From contig NC_065881.2 of NCBI RefSeq assembly GCF_932274485.2, positions 54,384,702 to 54,448,701 of the forward strand: 64,000 nucleotides of DNA, written 5' to 3'. The position numbers and the translations under genes are program-made. The notes beneath the pieces are model-generated. The model saw nothing but the letters and a program-made list of their open reading frames with translations. It made no database searches and was not told the origin of the DNA. The DNA is from Patella vulgata. Taxonomy: Eukaryota > Mollusca > Gastropoda > Patellidae. Shown in pieces: positions 36,388-45,564 of this stretch; position 1 is the stretch's first letter, and each line of letters starts with the position of its first letter.

Positions 36388-36414
36388 CTACAGTCATGTG
36401 TACTGTTACACGTC

Positions 36415-36572
36415 AATTTACTCCCCCGAATTGCATTTCTGGTAGAAGAAATAAAAACTATATAACATTTACTCCCACGAATTGTAGTTCTGGTAAAAGA
36501 AATAAAAACTATATAACATTTACTCCCACGAATTGTAGTTCTGGTAGAAGAAATAAAAACTATATAACATCA
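36415..36572. repeat. Minisatellite, three units of 51 bp
   Basis: ACTCCC marks the units at 36420, 36471 and 36522, and units share GGTAGAAGAAATAAAAACTA and TATAACATTTACTCCC. Because 51 is a multiple of three, an open frame repeats a 17-residue block with NCSSGRRNKNYIT, but no other evidence of coding is seen. Confidence 0.88.
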
Positions 36573-37039
36573 AATTCAATGCCAGTCAGCCTATCATGTC
36601 CTTACCGTAGCAGTAGTATTTCTTGGCAATATATGCCACATAAAATAAATATGATATTTTAAACGGGTCAAAGGTATGTTTAAAACGAGAGTTATGCTGT
36701 CATTACAATAATACTCACGAAACCAAAGAAAACTCTCACCGCCTATCGTACTAGAGATTGGTTGTGTTTAAGTCAATTTATCCGTTCGAGTTACATCATG
36801 ATCGCCATAATAACAGCAGAACGTTAAGTATGGTCTGTAGACAATGCAGGATGTAAATACTAAGGGCGTAATTTGACATATTGTTTCAGCAATCAAATTT
36901 GCACCCTTGTGGTATCATATTCTAAATCAATTGAAAAATAAAGTAAATCATCTTTAGCCTATAATATACGTGAGGGTTTCGTTAAATGCACAGGAAGACA
37001 TATCATTCACATACATGTATATCTCCAGTGTCAAAAATC

Positions 37040-37650
37040 CCAGTTAACATTGATGGTTAGATTTACGTAAAGTTTACGTCATTATGGTTAGATTTTGGTT
37101 AGCGTCCAATAATGGTAAAATTCTTTGGTTAAATTTACGTTACTTTTACGTCATAATGGTTATGGTTACTTTTACGTCAGAAAATGACGTAAATGTAACG
37201 TAAACTTTATGACGGATTACTAACCAATTTTTTTCGCTTTAAATACTTCTTGATTAAATAAAATTACAAGTGTGTGCACATTCTAACAATTGATAAATAG
37301 TTGGAATTCAGACATAATAATTATATATGTATTATTGGTTATAATTCTAACGTTATTCTAACGTAAATTTTACATCAGGTTTCTAACCGTTAGTTTATGG
37401 TTAGTTTTCTGACGTAAATCTAACGTTAGTTTTCTAACGTTAATCTAACGTTAGTTTTCTAACGTTAATATAACGTTACTTTTATGTCATAATTTTAACC
37501 GTTAATTTAACGTTAGTTTTCTAACGTAAATCTAACGTTAGTTTTCTAACGTAAATCTAACGTTAATTTTATAACATAAATCTAATGTTAGTTTTCTAAC
37601 ATAAACCTGATATTAGTTGTATAAAGTAAAACAAATGTCAGTTTAATTTC
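37040..37650. repeat. Palindrome-rich satellite of 25-bp units (TAACGTTAG type)
   Basis: The left part (37040-37220) has inverted words such as GTTACTTTTACGTCAG against AATGACGTAAATGTAAC, centred near 37183. From about 37404 a 25-bp unit, TTTTCTAACGTAAATCTAAC plus GTTAG, repeats about nine times (starts near 37404, 37429, 37454, 37479, then 37516, 37541, 37566, 37591, 37616), with one half-unit phase jump. It shares its vocabulary (TTTACGTCA, CTAACGT) with the palindrome at 50447-50879. Confidence 0.85.
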
Positions 37651-37763
37651 ATGATACTAACAATTAAATTACTGTCATTTTTTATCCTTAGTTTTCTTAC
37701 GTAAACAAATGTCAGTTTAAAAACATGAGCACCATTTGTAATGAAGCGACTCGATGAAGAAGG

Positions 37764-38708
37764 CTAACCATATCCCACAGGAGAATACTGGTGTGGACTA
37801 CAATAAGCAGCAAGTTCTTGGACATTGGCAGGACGTTGTTGACGTTGACGTAACCTCTGTCCAAGCATGTCCCAGACATGCTCGATGGGGGAGAGGTCGG
37901 GACTCAGTGCTGGCCAAGGTAATGTGGTGATGTTCTGTTGTTGGAGGTAACCTGTAACGATCCTGGCCCTGTGACATCTTGCGTTGTCATCCTGGAAGAT
38001 GAAACGGCGGCCATGACGTCGTGCGAACGGCACAACATGGACTGTCAAGATGTTGTCCCGGTAGTACTGGCCTGTAACACGCCCTGCAACAACATGTAAA
38101 GCCGTTCTTCCAGCAACAGTGATGCCTCCACACACCATAACAGAACCACCCCCAAATCGATCATGTCTGATGACGTTAACGTCTTGGAAGCGCTCGTTTC
38201 GACGACGCCACACCCTCCTACGTCTGTCCAAAAAAACAACAGTGAACCTTGACTCATCTGAAAACATCACATTGCTCCAGCGTCGATTATCCCAGTGTTG
38301 ACGATCCCTACACCAACGACGTCTTGCCTGAATGTGATGATCTCTCAAACAAGGGATCACGCGAGGACGTCGGGCGCGAAGGTGACCCCTATGCAGTCGA
38401 TTCCGAATCGTCTGGCCACTCACTCTCACACCAGTGTCTGTTTGAAGACGAGCGCTGATCTGATTTGCTGTGATGACACGATTTCTCAAGGCCAAGGTAC
38501 GGATAAATCGATCCTGGGCTTGAGTTGTCGCCCTTGGTCGACCTGAGCGTGGTCTGTCCTGTACAGATTGTGTATCACGGTATCTGGACCATAGCCTGCT
38601 TATGACAGACTGAGAAACATTCATCGTCCGCGCCACAACCGCCTGTGTTGTGCCGATCTGTAGCATGCCAAGGGCACGTAACCTTTCATTTTGGGTAAGC
38701 CGACGCAT
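37764..38708 (-). CDS. Tc1/mariner transposase, DD34E, C-terminus lost
   Basis: This 314-codon frame encodes a Tc1-like transposase, which binds the element's terminal inverted repeats and performs cut-and-paste transposition in the nucleus. Residues 1-60 form the first helix-turn-helix, ending in the RPRSGRPR linker typical of the family; a second DNA-binding helix set spans about 60-125. The catalytic residues are in place: D151 in FSDESRF, D241 in FQDDNARCH, and E276 in SPDLSPIEH, with 34 residues between the last two. The protein is somewhat shorter than the usual 340, and the end (after about residue 300) no longer looks like the family. Upstream DNA to about 39000 looks like the element's 5' side, but no matching inverted repeat is found on the other side, so the element is probably immobile. 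The start codon gives MRRLTQNERL, a normal N-terminus. Confidence 0.93.
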   Translation of the reverse strand: MRRLTQNERLRALGMLQIGTTQAVVARTMNVSQSVISRLWSRYRDTQSVQDRPRSGRPRATTQAQDRFIRTLALRNRVITANQISARLQTDTGVRVSGQTIRNRLHRGHLRARRPRVIPCLRDHHIQARRRWCRDRQHWDNRRWSNVMFSDESRFTVVFLDRRRRVWRRRNERFQDVNVIRHDRFGGGSVMVCGGITVAGRTALHVVAGRVTGQYYRDNILTVHVVPFARRHGRRFIFQDDNARCHRARIVTGYLQQQNITTLPWPALSPDLSPIEHVWDMLGQRLRQRQQRPANVQELAAYCSPHQYSPVGYG

Positions 38709-39000
38709 ATCAAAATTTGTTTTCTGGTCACTAAAACAATTAAACTGATGTTTCCACCCTGGAATTCATTGCCACAATGACTGTAACATTCAAAGTCAGA
38801 GTCGTGCAAATCTTGGGTTGGACCCCCATGATGATCCCAAGCATCACCTGCATTCCATGCGGTAGCTATTGGTGCGTTTGGGCGTCACATGTAACTGGAA
38901 ATGTTTCTTCTGTTAGGTTCTATAGTGACTTTTTTCGTAGTCATTTGCATATTTTAGTATTATGCCCCCAAAATCAAATATCCCCTACTTTTTTTGAATA
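38709..39000 (-). mobile_element. 5' flank of the Tc1-like transposon with probable terminal repeat
   Basis: Between the transposase start and about 39000 no gene is seen. The outer end, on the minus strand TATTCAAAAAAAGTAGGGGA, fits the A-rich terminal repeats I associate with Tc1-like elements, next to TA-rich flanks. The partner repeat expected on the far side (below 37760) is absent. Confidence 0.5.
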
Positions 39001-39071
39001 ATATACATTCATGTTATATTATTATATGCCTTGCTACCCATTTTTGTCCATTTCCAGGTGCCCAACAATAG

Positions 39072-39345
39072 AAATGAAATGGGGTTTAACGTCCTACTGT
39101 TCTGCTCCGAACTGGGCTAATGAAGACGGGCATGTGCCATACAGTGTCCTATGAGGGACATTTTGCCCGTACAGCGGCACTACGACCTACTCTTATATCG
39201 AATTCCAACTGTCAAGGGATCTTTTACGTGCACACTAATGTGTCAACAGGACCTCAGTTTTTCATCGGATCCGAACAACTAGACAGGTGTCCTTATCAGG
39301 CCCTACGTCACGCATCACTTTCTCGGCCAATGCAGGGATCGAACC
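39072..39345 (-). mobile_element. SINE-A with internal deletion
   Basis: Reverse orientation: the tail GAAATGAAATGGGGTTTAAC is first, then CTGTTCTGCTCCGAACTGGG, CGCCTACTC-like body words and TCTAGACAG-type motifs, ending near the head with TTTCTCGGCCAATGCAGGGA. A stretch before the head is missing. The B-box part GATCGAACC is still visible. Confidence 0.85.
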
Positions 39346-39405
39346 TTTTAACTCCTTTAAGAATTTCAGCCTGTAAGCGACACATAAAGAGAAAAAGGAA
39401 TGAAT

Positions 39406-39612
39406 GAATGACCTACTCTCATTTCGAATTCCAGCTGTCAAGGTTTCGTTTACATGCACATGCAACATGAGCACAAGATCTTGATTTTTTGTCCTATTTG
39501 AAGGACTAGACACTGTCCTACATTACAAACAAGGGGAAAATTCTATACCAGGATCGGACCCCTCGTTAGTTAGCCAGTGTGTTAACTTGAAAGTTAACCA
39601 TTAGCCATTCAA
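39406..39612 (-). mobile_element. Worn SINE-A piece followed by a SINE-B head end
   Basis: GACCTACTCTCATTTCGAAT and AATTCCAGCTGTCAAGG match SINE-A. The last part, AGTTAACCATTAGCCATTCA, matches the reversed head end of SINE-B, which then abuts SINE-A at 39613, as in the tandem units to the right. Confidence 0.55.
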
Positions 39613-39768
39613 CCACGCCAGTGTGCTACAAGGGAGTTTTATCCGGACAGCTGTGCTTAGGCCTACTCATATATTGAGTTCCAACTGTCAGGGGATCTTT
39701 AACGTGCATGCCGATGTGTACATGGGACCTCAGTTTTTCGTCCCATCCGAAAGACTAGAAACCTGTGC
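39613..39768 (-). mobile_element. SINE-A, partial, in B-A junction
   Basis: It begins at the same internal SINE-A point as at 40888 and 41274 (AGTGTGCTACAAGGGAGTTT), right after SINE-B head sequence. It runs to TTTTTCGTCCCATCCGAAAG, and a non-SINE stretch (CACAAACACATTCTCCTTA) follows. Confidence 0.75.
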
Positions 39769-39818
39769 AGTGCACAAACACATTCTCCTTATTATTCCTG
39801 TCTGTGACTACAGTAACT

Positions 39819-39998
39819 TGATATTGTACACATTGGAGTGCACGTAAACGATCCCTTGGTAGTTGGAATTCGATATAAGAGTATTCTGTTGTGCCGCTGC
39901 CCGGGCAAAATTTCCCTCATAGCACACTGTATGGTGTAGGCCCATCTTCATTAGCCCGGATTAGGAGCAGAACAGTAGGATGTTAAACCCCATTTCAT
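39819..39998 (+). mobile_element. SINE-A 3' half, plus strand
   Basis: It starts within the body at GTACACATTGGAGTGCACGT and runs through CGATCCCTTGGTAGTTGG and GCACACTGTATGGTG to GTTAAACCCCATTTCATTTC at the tail. The 5' half is missing. Confidence 0.85.
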
Positions 39999-40005
39999 TT
40001 CATTT

Positions 40006-40235
40006 TGTGTACATGGGACCTCAGATTTTCGTCCCATCCGAACGACTAGACAGCTGTCCTTGTCAGGCCCTCTGTCCTGCAACACTGCCAAGCAGAAACC
40101 ACATCGGAAAATCCTGATGAACACTAGCCAGTCAGTGGCTCCGGGGTCATAAATGTAGTGCCACAAAAAAAAAATTTGCAGTTCACAAACACATTCTCCT
40201 TACTATTTGAGTCTGTGACGACAGCAACTTGAAAG
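40006..40235 (-). mobile_element. SINE-A head half plus duplicated flank
   Basis: GTACATGGGACCTCAGATTT and CGACTAGACAGCTGTCCTTG are SINE-A in reverse. The following non-SINE flank (GGGGTCATAAATGTAGTG and GTTCACAAACACATTCTCC) recurs at 41570-41670, so the SINE and its flank were copied together. Confidence 0.7.
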
Positions 40236-40339
40236 TAGTCCAATTAATAGCCTTTTTTATGTGGTTTTGCAATCGAAATCAAACCTGAGAGGGAAAACAA
40301 ATAATGATAATACATGAAAAAGTGTGGCACCATCCAAAG

Positions 40340-40562
40340 GGAGAGTGAGAATGAAATGGGGTTTAACATTCACTCGACACAAACTAGGTTATTTCAGGAC
40401 TAACCGTAGGGGTCTTTAGCAGTGGGAGGAAACCGGAGCACCCAGAGAAAATCCACGGGGTTGGACAGACGTCCCTACTCCTTGTCATATTCAACCCGGG
40501 AATGGAACCCATGCCAGTTGAATCAATGACATACCTTATGATACAACACGCATGCGCTAAAT
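40340..40562 (-). mobile_element. SINE-B, left part, split by a MITE
   Basis: Reverse SINE-B: GAATGAAATGGGGTTTAACA, CACTCGACACAAACTAGGTT, GTCTTTAGCAGTGGGAGGAA, GGTTGGACAGACGTCCCTAC and the B-box part. It continues after the MITE at 40858-40887 with the head end CCTAACCATTTGTCCATCCG. Confidence 0.88.
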
Positions 40563-40857
40563 CGATGGACACACTAGCCGAATCGTTCGGCTGAATGGGT
40601 GGACACACTAGCTGAATGCTTCGCCCGATTCAACCTGTCGGTTGCATCACCTTTCACATCACATGATTAAACATGGCGGCGTCTGTGTCTTTAATCTATC
40701 ATGTGACTTCTCGATATGAGTGGTGATTGGCTAATGAATTCTATATTCGGCCGAATGCTTCGGCGAAGCGAACACACCAGGCGAATATAATTGATTCGGG
40801 CGAATTATTCGGCCGAATGACAGTGGACACCGAATCATTCGGCTAGTGTGTCCACCG
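40563..40857. mobile_element. 295-bp MITE inserted in SINE-B
   Basis: The ends are inverted: left CGATGGACACACTAGCCGAA, right (reverse complement) CGGTGGACACACTAGCCGAA, one mismatch. A second internal copy of the motif lies at 40599-40623, and words such as CGAATGATTCGG recur inside. It has no coding capacity. The target-site duplication is unclear (possibly CTAA). The transposase family is not known. Confidence 0.85.
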
Positions 40858-41001
40858 CCTAACCATTTGTCCATCCGACCCTCCGCCAGTGCGTTACCAG
40901 GGAGTTTTGTCTGGACAGGAGTGCTAAGGCCTACTCTTATATTGAATTCCAACTGCAAGGGGATCTTTAAGTGCATGCCAATGTGTACATGGGACCTCAG
41001 A
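40858..41001 (-). mobile_element. SINE-B head end and adjoining SINE-A piece
   Basis: 40858-40887 completes the split SINE-B. From 40888 the SINE-A part follows: AGTGCGTTACCAGGGAGTTT, CTTATATTGAATTCCAACTG and GTGTACATGGGACCTCAG. Confidence 0.8.
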
Positions 41002-41273
41002 GAGAATGAAATGGCATTTATCATCAACTCGACACAAACTAGGTCATTTCTGGACTAACATATATAGTTTAATTTTATTTCAATAATTCGCGTGCCCGTA
41101 GGGGTCTTTAGCAGTGGGAGGAAACTGGAGGACCCAGAGAAACCCATGAAGTTTGACAGGCGACCTTACTCCTTGTCATGTACAACCAGGAAATCGAAAC
41201 CACGCCAGTTGACTCAATCATACCTTATGATACAACGCGCACACGCTAACCATTTGGCCATCCAACCTCGCGC
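41002..41273 (-). mobile_element. SINE-B, nearly full copy
   Basis: Reverse orientation with CAACTCGACACAAACTAGGT, GTTTAATTTTATTTCAATAA, GTCTTTAGCAGTGGGAGGAA, CTCCTTGTCATGTACAACC, CGAAACCACGCCAGTTGACT and the head CGCTAACCATTTGGCCATCC. Confidence 0.9.
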
Positions 41274-41590
41274 CAGTGTGCTACAAGGGAGTTTTGTTTG
41301 GACAGCAGTGCTCAGGCCTACTCTTATATTGAATTCCAACTGCCAGGGGATCTTTTATGTACATGCCAATGTGTACATAAGACCTCAGTTTTTCGTCCCA
41401 TCCAAACGACTAGACAGCTGTCCTTGTCAAGCCCTCCGTCCTGCACCACTGACAAGCGGAAACCACATCGGAAAATTCTGATGAGCTTTCTCAGGCAACA
41501 CTGTGAGCGAACCTGTGACCTCCAAGCAAGCCAGCCAGTGTCTTATTCACTTAGCCACTGTGGCAAAGGGGTCATAAATATAATTCCACA
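41274..41590 (-). mobile_element. SINE-A lacking its tail, fused to SINE-B
   Basis: It starts at the same internal point as the two other B-A junctions and runs to the tRNA-like head (TCTTATTCACTTAGCCACTG). The SINE-A tail and last third are absent because SINE-B occupies that place. Confidence 0.85.
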
Positions 41591-41829
41591 AAAAAACCTG
41601 TGCAGTTCACAAACACATTCTCCTTACTATTCGAGTCTCTGTGACTACAACAACTACTCGAAAGTAGTGCGAACTGTAAATTTTATTTTGTTAAACCATC
41701 GTAAGAAAAGGAACATATTGAATATGCTTGTCAATATTCTTTCTCTGTCAGAGCAGCTAAAAGGTGAAATTGTCTTCCAAAAACTCTTTGTGAGTCCTCT
41801 TCCATCCAAAACTTAAAAAAAAATTATTT
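41591..41829. other. Flank shared with 39.8 and 40.2 kb, then unique DNA
   Basis: 41596-41670 (GTGCAGTTCACAAACACATT, TATTCGAGTCTCTGTGAC) recurs at 39765-39818 and 40177-40235. The rest, to the target site of the next SINE-B, is unique. A long shifted plus-strand frame (41092-41816) is made of SINE sequence and is not a gene. Confidence 0.6.
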
Positions 41830-41844
41830 CAAAAATGGTGTTGA

Positions 41845-42131
41845 GAGAGAGAGAGAGAAATGGGGTTTAACAAGAGAGAGAGAGACAGAGAGAGAGAGAG
41901 AAATGGGGTTTAACGTCCACTTGACACAAACTAGGTCATTCGGGACTAACATATAGTTTAATTTTATTTCAATAATTTGCTTGCGCGTAGGGGTCTTTGG
42001 CAGTGGGAGGACCCGGAGAAAACCCATGAGGTTGGACAGGCGACCCTACTCCTTGTCACGTATAACCGGGGATTCGAAACCACGCCAGTTGACTAAATGA
42101 CAGGTCGTCACCATTCGGCCATCCAACCCCC
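41845..42131 (-). mobile_element. SINE-B with perfect 15-bp target-site duplication
   Basis: Perfect direct repeats CAAAAATGGTGTTGA lie at 41830-41844 and 42132-42146. The (GA)n tail comes first and is partly doubled (AAATGGGGTTTAAC appears twice). The body has GTCCACTTGACACAAACTAG and GGTTGGACAGGCGACCCTAC, and the head end is CACCATTCGGCCATCCAACC. It looks young. Confidence 0.95.
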
Positions 42132-42146
42132 CAAAAATGGTGTTGA

Positions 42147-43070
42147 AATGGGTGTTTTTGTGAATGCGCTTAGAAATACTCATGTGTAATGAAGTGCTAT
42201 AATTGAACCATAATAATAATATAGTAGGCCTAGTGGACTCCTCCGTCTCATTTTGGTTGAATGTTTGGAAATTTGATGGCTAATTAGATTTAGGACACTC
42301 TGGCATATTTTCTAGACTTGGCTTCATGTGGCCTGTTTTCCATGCATACAAGAATTAACCAATTAGAAGTTAAACAAAATAAAATCTGCTCCAAAATATT
42401 ACAATACTTTTTTTTATTTCATTGCCCAAAACACCTTTACAGCCTGAATGTTAATTTTGGGGCAGCGTTTAACTGCATGGGTGGTAATTGAATTTATTAA
42501 ATTGACTAACTTTTGCACAATAAGTAAATATAAATTATCTTAATACCCCAACTCAGACAAGTTAGTGGCCTTTCAAACCAATTTAAATTCGGTCAAAATT
42601 TGTAGAAATTTAGATATTATTTTATTGCATGTGTGTACAATTTGTTATGTGTCTAAGCTCTGTTACCACAAAAAATATATTTAATTTAGTCCTTATAGTA
42701 GATTCTATCACACGTTTGAAAGTTGTCCAACGGTCGAATAAATATGTTGTAGTTTGACCTAGATAAATATAAGACTGGGAAAATAAATATAAAAAAAATT
42801 CCGACATCTTAAAAGTAGATACCTATATTCGCAATGGAAATATTATTTTAAAAATCGGGATTATTTAATTTGATACAACTGAATAAAATGGCTCTAGTCG
42901 ATCTATTTAAAAAAACATCAACCAAATATACGAGTTGGGCAACTGCCAGTGCAGTACTGCATCCGTCGTGATCCGAATAAAGCTGTACGTATGTATATTA
43001 TATCATGTGCATGCTTAAAAAAAGGCCTCTGAATCATATAATAATTTCTTCAATTTTACTATTCATAAGC
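42147..43070. other. AT-rich non-coding stretch
   Basis: I see no supported gene or repeat family. A 61-codon minus frame at 42622-42807 matches background composition. Confidence 0.35.
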
Positions 43071-43178
43071 CTAAAATATTACGTAGTTATAGACTATATA
43101 TAAAATATTGAAGTGCGTAGGCCTACAGTTGATAGTCGCATAGACTCCGTTATCTACGTATATGATATATGCCGCCAT
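43071..43178 (-). CDS. Small open frame on the minus side of a promoter-like patch
   Basis: From the YY1-like start AAAATGGCGGC on the minus strand (ATG at 43178-43176), a 35-codon frame opens with MAAYIIYVDNGVYATINCRP and stops at 43071. The start context is the kind seen at many animal housekeeping transcripts, but the short peptide has no recognised domain. It may be a first exon, a short upstream frame or chance. Confidence 0.22.
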   Translation of the reverse strand: MAAYIIYVDNGVYATINCRPTHFNILYIVYNYVIF

Positions 43179-43423
43179 TTTGGGTCAAGGTCAAGATAAA
43201 TTACAGTCAATACAAATGAATAACTACATCGATAGATTATTAAATGTAATTTCTATTAACTGATTTCAATGTTAGGTGGTCTATGTTTGTTGTCTTTTTC
43301 AGTATATTGTCCACATTGATTAAACTATCATTATTAAAATCATTTTGATTCTTCTATATTTGTACGTACTTTTTTACAACTCTGAACCCGGAAGCGAGGT
43401 ATTCTGGGAAGGTTATTTTAAAG
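43171..43423. promoter_or_regulatory. Possible two-way promoter
   Basis: Within about 250 bp there are two YY1-like GCCGCCATTTT / AAGATGGCGG motifs facing outward (43171-43181 and 43421-43430), a nuclear-receptor-like TCAAGGTCA at 43185-43193, an ETS-like CCCGGAAGCG at 43387-43396, and ATTCTGGGAA at 43401-43410, which resembles part of a ZNF143-type site. The motif names come from well-known vertebrate and fly factors; binding in this organism is inference. Confidence 0.45.
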
Positions 43424-43545
43424 ATGGCGGGCGTTTTGGAATTTATTCGTGGAGTGCATGAGAAATGTTCAATATACAGCTACTTGGATTACACAAACAG
43501 AGAAAGATAGATTATACCAGTTAAATTGAGAGGTTTTATTTGAAA
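43424..43545 (+). CDS. Possible first exon with 28-codon frame
   Basis: The ATG lies in AAGATGGCGGGCG. The frame gives MAGVLEFIRGVHEKCSIYSY and more, 28 residues, with a stop at 43508-43510. A strong donor, TTGAAA|GTAAGTTTT, follows at 43546, after the stop, so the frame may be an upstream frame in a 5' UTR, a micropeptide, or part of a non-coding RNA. A matching strong acceptor lies at 44286-44287. Confidence 0.35.
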
Positions 43546-44287
43546 GTAAGTTTTTTCTTATATCCCCGACTGCTGATATACACGTATACTGAGACTACAA
43601 ATTCAGCGATATGAAAAGAACTTACAATACAATGTAATAGTAGTAAAAATACTAATAAATACTATTCACACAGATGTAAAATTATTTCTGTCCTTATTTT
43701 TCTAATTTTTCACCGTAATTCTTACTTCTGTAAGACGCCAGGTTACGAAACAGTTTGCTTTTGTGAAAAAAAAAAAATTACTATCAGGTTATTACTGTAC
43801 ACATTTTCATTTTTACTTAATTAATAATTACTTAGACCTTTTGGACTAAAAAAAAATATGTCCTCACTACTCAACGCTGCAGGCTTTGGCACATGACATT
43901 TTTACTTTCATAGCATTGGCAACACTTTAATCTCAATCTTCTCTGATTCTAAATAGCAGAAATATAGCAAATTCTTCTGTAACACTGTAATCAACCAGAA
44001 CGTAATTCCAAACTTGACGTCTCCCCCTTGGACCCCGGCTGCTATTGCTTTTCATCAAAAATCTACCTGCTGTGCATAACTAAAGTTGACTTTTGAGCGC
44101 ACGACAGAGAGTCTGGAGAGGGCCAACGCCAGTCTCTGCAGGCTGGGGCCAATGTACAGTCTTTCGAATGGGACAAAAAACCAAGGTATATTGCACACAT
44201 TGAATGATAATTTAAACCTAATTTCATTTTGATTTTGGAGTATAAAAGTTGCTTTAATTGAATTTTTTTTTGTTTTTTTTTTTACAG
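43546..44287 (+). other. Possible intron
   Basis: It begins GTAAGTTTTTTC and ends with a long T-rich tract, TTTTTTGTTTTTTTTTTTAC, followed by AG. Poly-A and T runs are frequent. No gene or repeat was recognised inside. Confidence 0.35.
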
Positions 44288-44520
44288 ACCCTATATTTGA
44301 GCACCATTCATGGCAGTCATGTCGAGGAAGTTATAAAAAGGCTGATAAGGGCTTTGTATATGGAAGCTAGATGACATTACTACTTATCATACACAACTAT
44401 TTGTCACATACCGACTTGGGATTGAAACCAAGCGACTGAACTCAATAACATTCCTCAATAACACTCGTCTATGAAACCACCCAGATGGCAAAGAAATAAA
44501 GACTTTTTAATTATGTACCG
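44288..44520 (+). other. Possible terminal exon with SINE-B head and poly-A signal
   Basis: After the acceptor, one frame is open for 28 codons (YLSTIHGSHVEEVIKRLIRA) to a TGA. The second half (44399-44490) matches a worn, reversed SINE-B head: TTTGTCACATACCGACTTGG, GATTGAAACC and CTGAACTCAATAACATT. AATAAA lies at 44495-44500. Together with the upstream donor this could make a short two-exon transcript ending in SINE sequence. Confidence 0.35.
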
Positions 44521-44749
44521 AACTCATATATGTATCTATGGTAGCACAAAATTCACCAGAATGTAGGCCAAAGCTTTACTTTACAAGCAGTAGGCTTAAA
44601 ATATTTTCCGTCTGATCTTGTAAGAGTCAATTGTTTATGAATAGTTTGCCTCAAGCAGATATCCTGTCACTGTGTCACAGTATCATATAACCGCTCTTTG
44701 GCTTGAACTGAGTTGTATCAGTGAGTTGAAAATCTACTGCAGCCAGTAC

Positions 44750-45085
44750 ATGTATATTAGATTCAAAATTCTAACGAGCTTTCGTCTAACTTCTAACTTC
44801 TGTTCATGTATTTTTTAACTTCTATTCATGTAATTTCTAACTTCTATTCATGTATTTTGTTAAATTAAGACAATGTATAATCCAACTTCTTTATTTGTTC
44901 AGTGTAAATTTTAATTCTATTCCATCTTATTTCTATTATTTAGACGAAAAACGTCTTCTTAATTTTTACACTTCTGCCTAGCAACCATCATTATGAAGTC
45001 ATTTGGTGTCGCCACTGCGTGCTCATTTTTGGTGATTGCGCACCTGGTCGGGACCATTGTGTTGATATAAACGACACATTCTTGA
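44750..45085 (+). repeat. Left arm of a second inverted duplication
   Basis: It matches the reverse complement of 45900-46245. Shared words include TATTAGATTCAAAATTCTAA, AATTAAGACAATGTATAAT, CTAGCAACCATCATTATGA and TTTGGTGTCGCCAC, and later CACCTG(G/A)TCGGGACCATT. A small stem GACGAG-AGTGTC-CTCGTC followed by GAAAC lies just inside, at about 45089-45111. The origin is unknown. Confidence 0.85.
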
Positions 45086-45251
45086 TAAAGACGAGAGTGT
45101 CCTCGTCGAAACGTTGCTTTATATTAAACTCAGTAAGAGTTATCTATAAAATTGTACCCTGTGTTAATGTAGACCAACAGTATATAAATATTAATTGGCT
45201 CAACTTGTCTTAAAAAAAATGAACAAATGCTGTTTAGCTTGTATTTGAAAT

Positions 45252-45509
45252 AGAAAATGAAATATAATGGGGTTTAACATCCTACTATTCTACTCCGAAC
45301 TTGGCTAATACGCCATACAGTGTGCTACGAAGGAAACTTTGCCCGGACAGCGGCACTACGGAACGATTAGACAGCTGTACTTGTTAGGCCCTCCATCCTG
45401 CATCACTGACAAGGAGGAACCATGCCGGAAAATCTGGATGAACTTTCTTGACCAATGCAGGGATCGAACACCCTACCGCTAGGCTAGTGAGCCAGCGTCT
45501 TACCGACCA
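45252..45509 (-). mobile_element. SINE-A with internal deletion and target-site duplication
   Basis: The direct repeats TATTTGAAAT lie at 45242-45251 and 45510-45519. The tail ATGAAATATAATGGGGTTTA comes first; about 100 bp of body are missing between GCGGCACTACGG and AACGATTAGACAGC; the head end reads AGCCAGCGTCTTACCGACC. It lies in the spacer of the second inverted duplication. Confidence 0.92.
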
Positions 45510-45564
45510 TATTTGAAATCGTATTTGCAAACCATACATAGATATCACGTTCAATGTTGTTTGT

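Noticed and set aside
38045-38546. Several plus- and minus-strand frames within the transposase
   Set aside because: They are shadows of the Tc1-like transposase frame on the minus strand.
41092-41816. Long plus frames of 129 and 172 codons
   Set aside because: They are translations of SINE-A and SINE-B in reverse. The peptide LILNSNCQGIF recurs at every SINE-A copy.
45085-45115. Hammerhead-ribozyme-like stem followed by GAAAC
   Set aside because: The stem GACGAG-AGTGTC-CTCGTC and GAAAC fit, but the required CUGANGA core before the stem is absent (CTTGATAAA instead).
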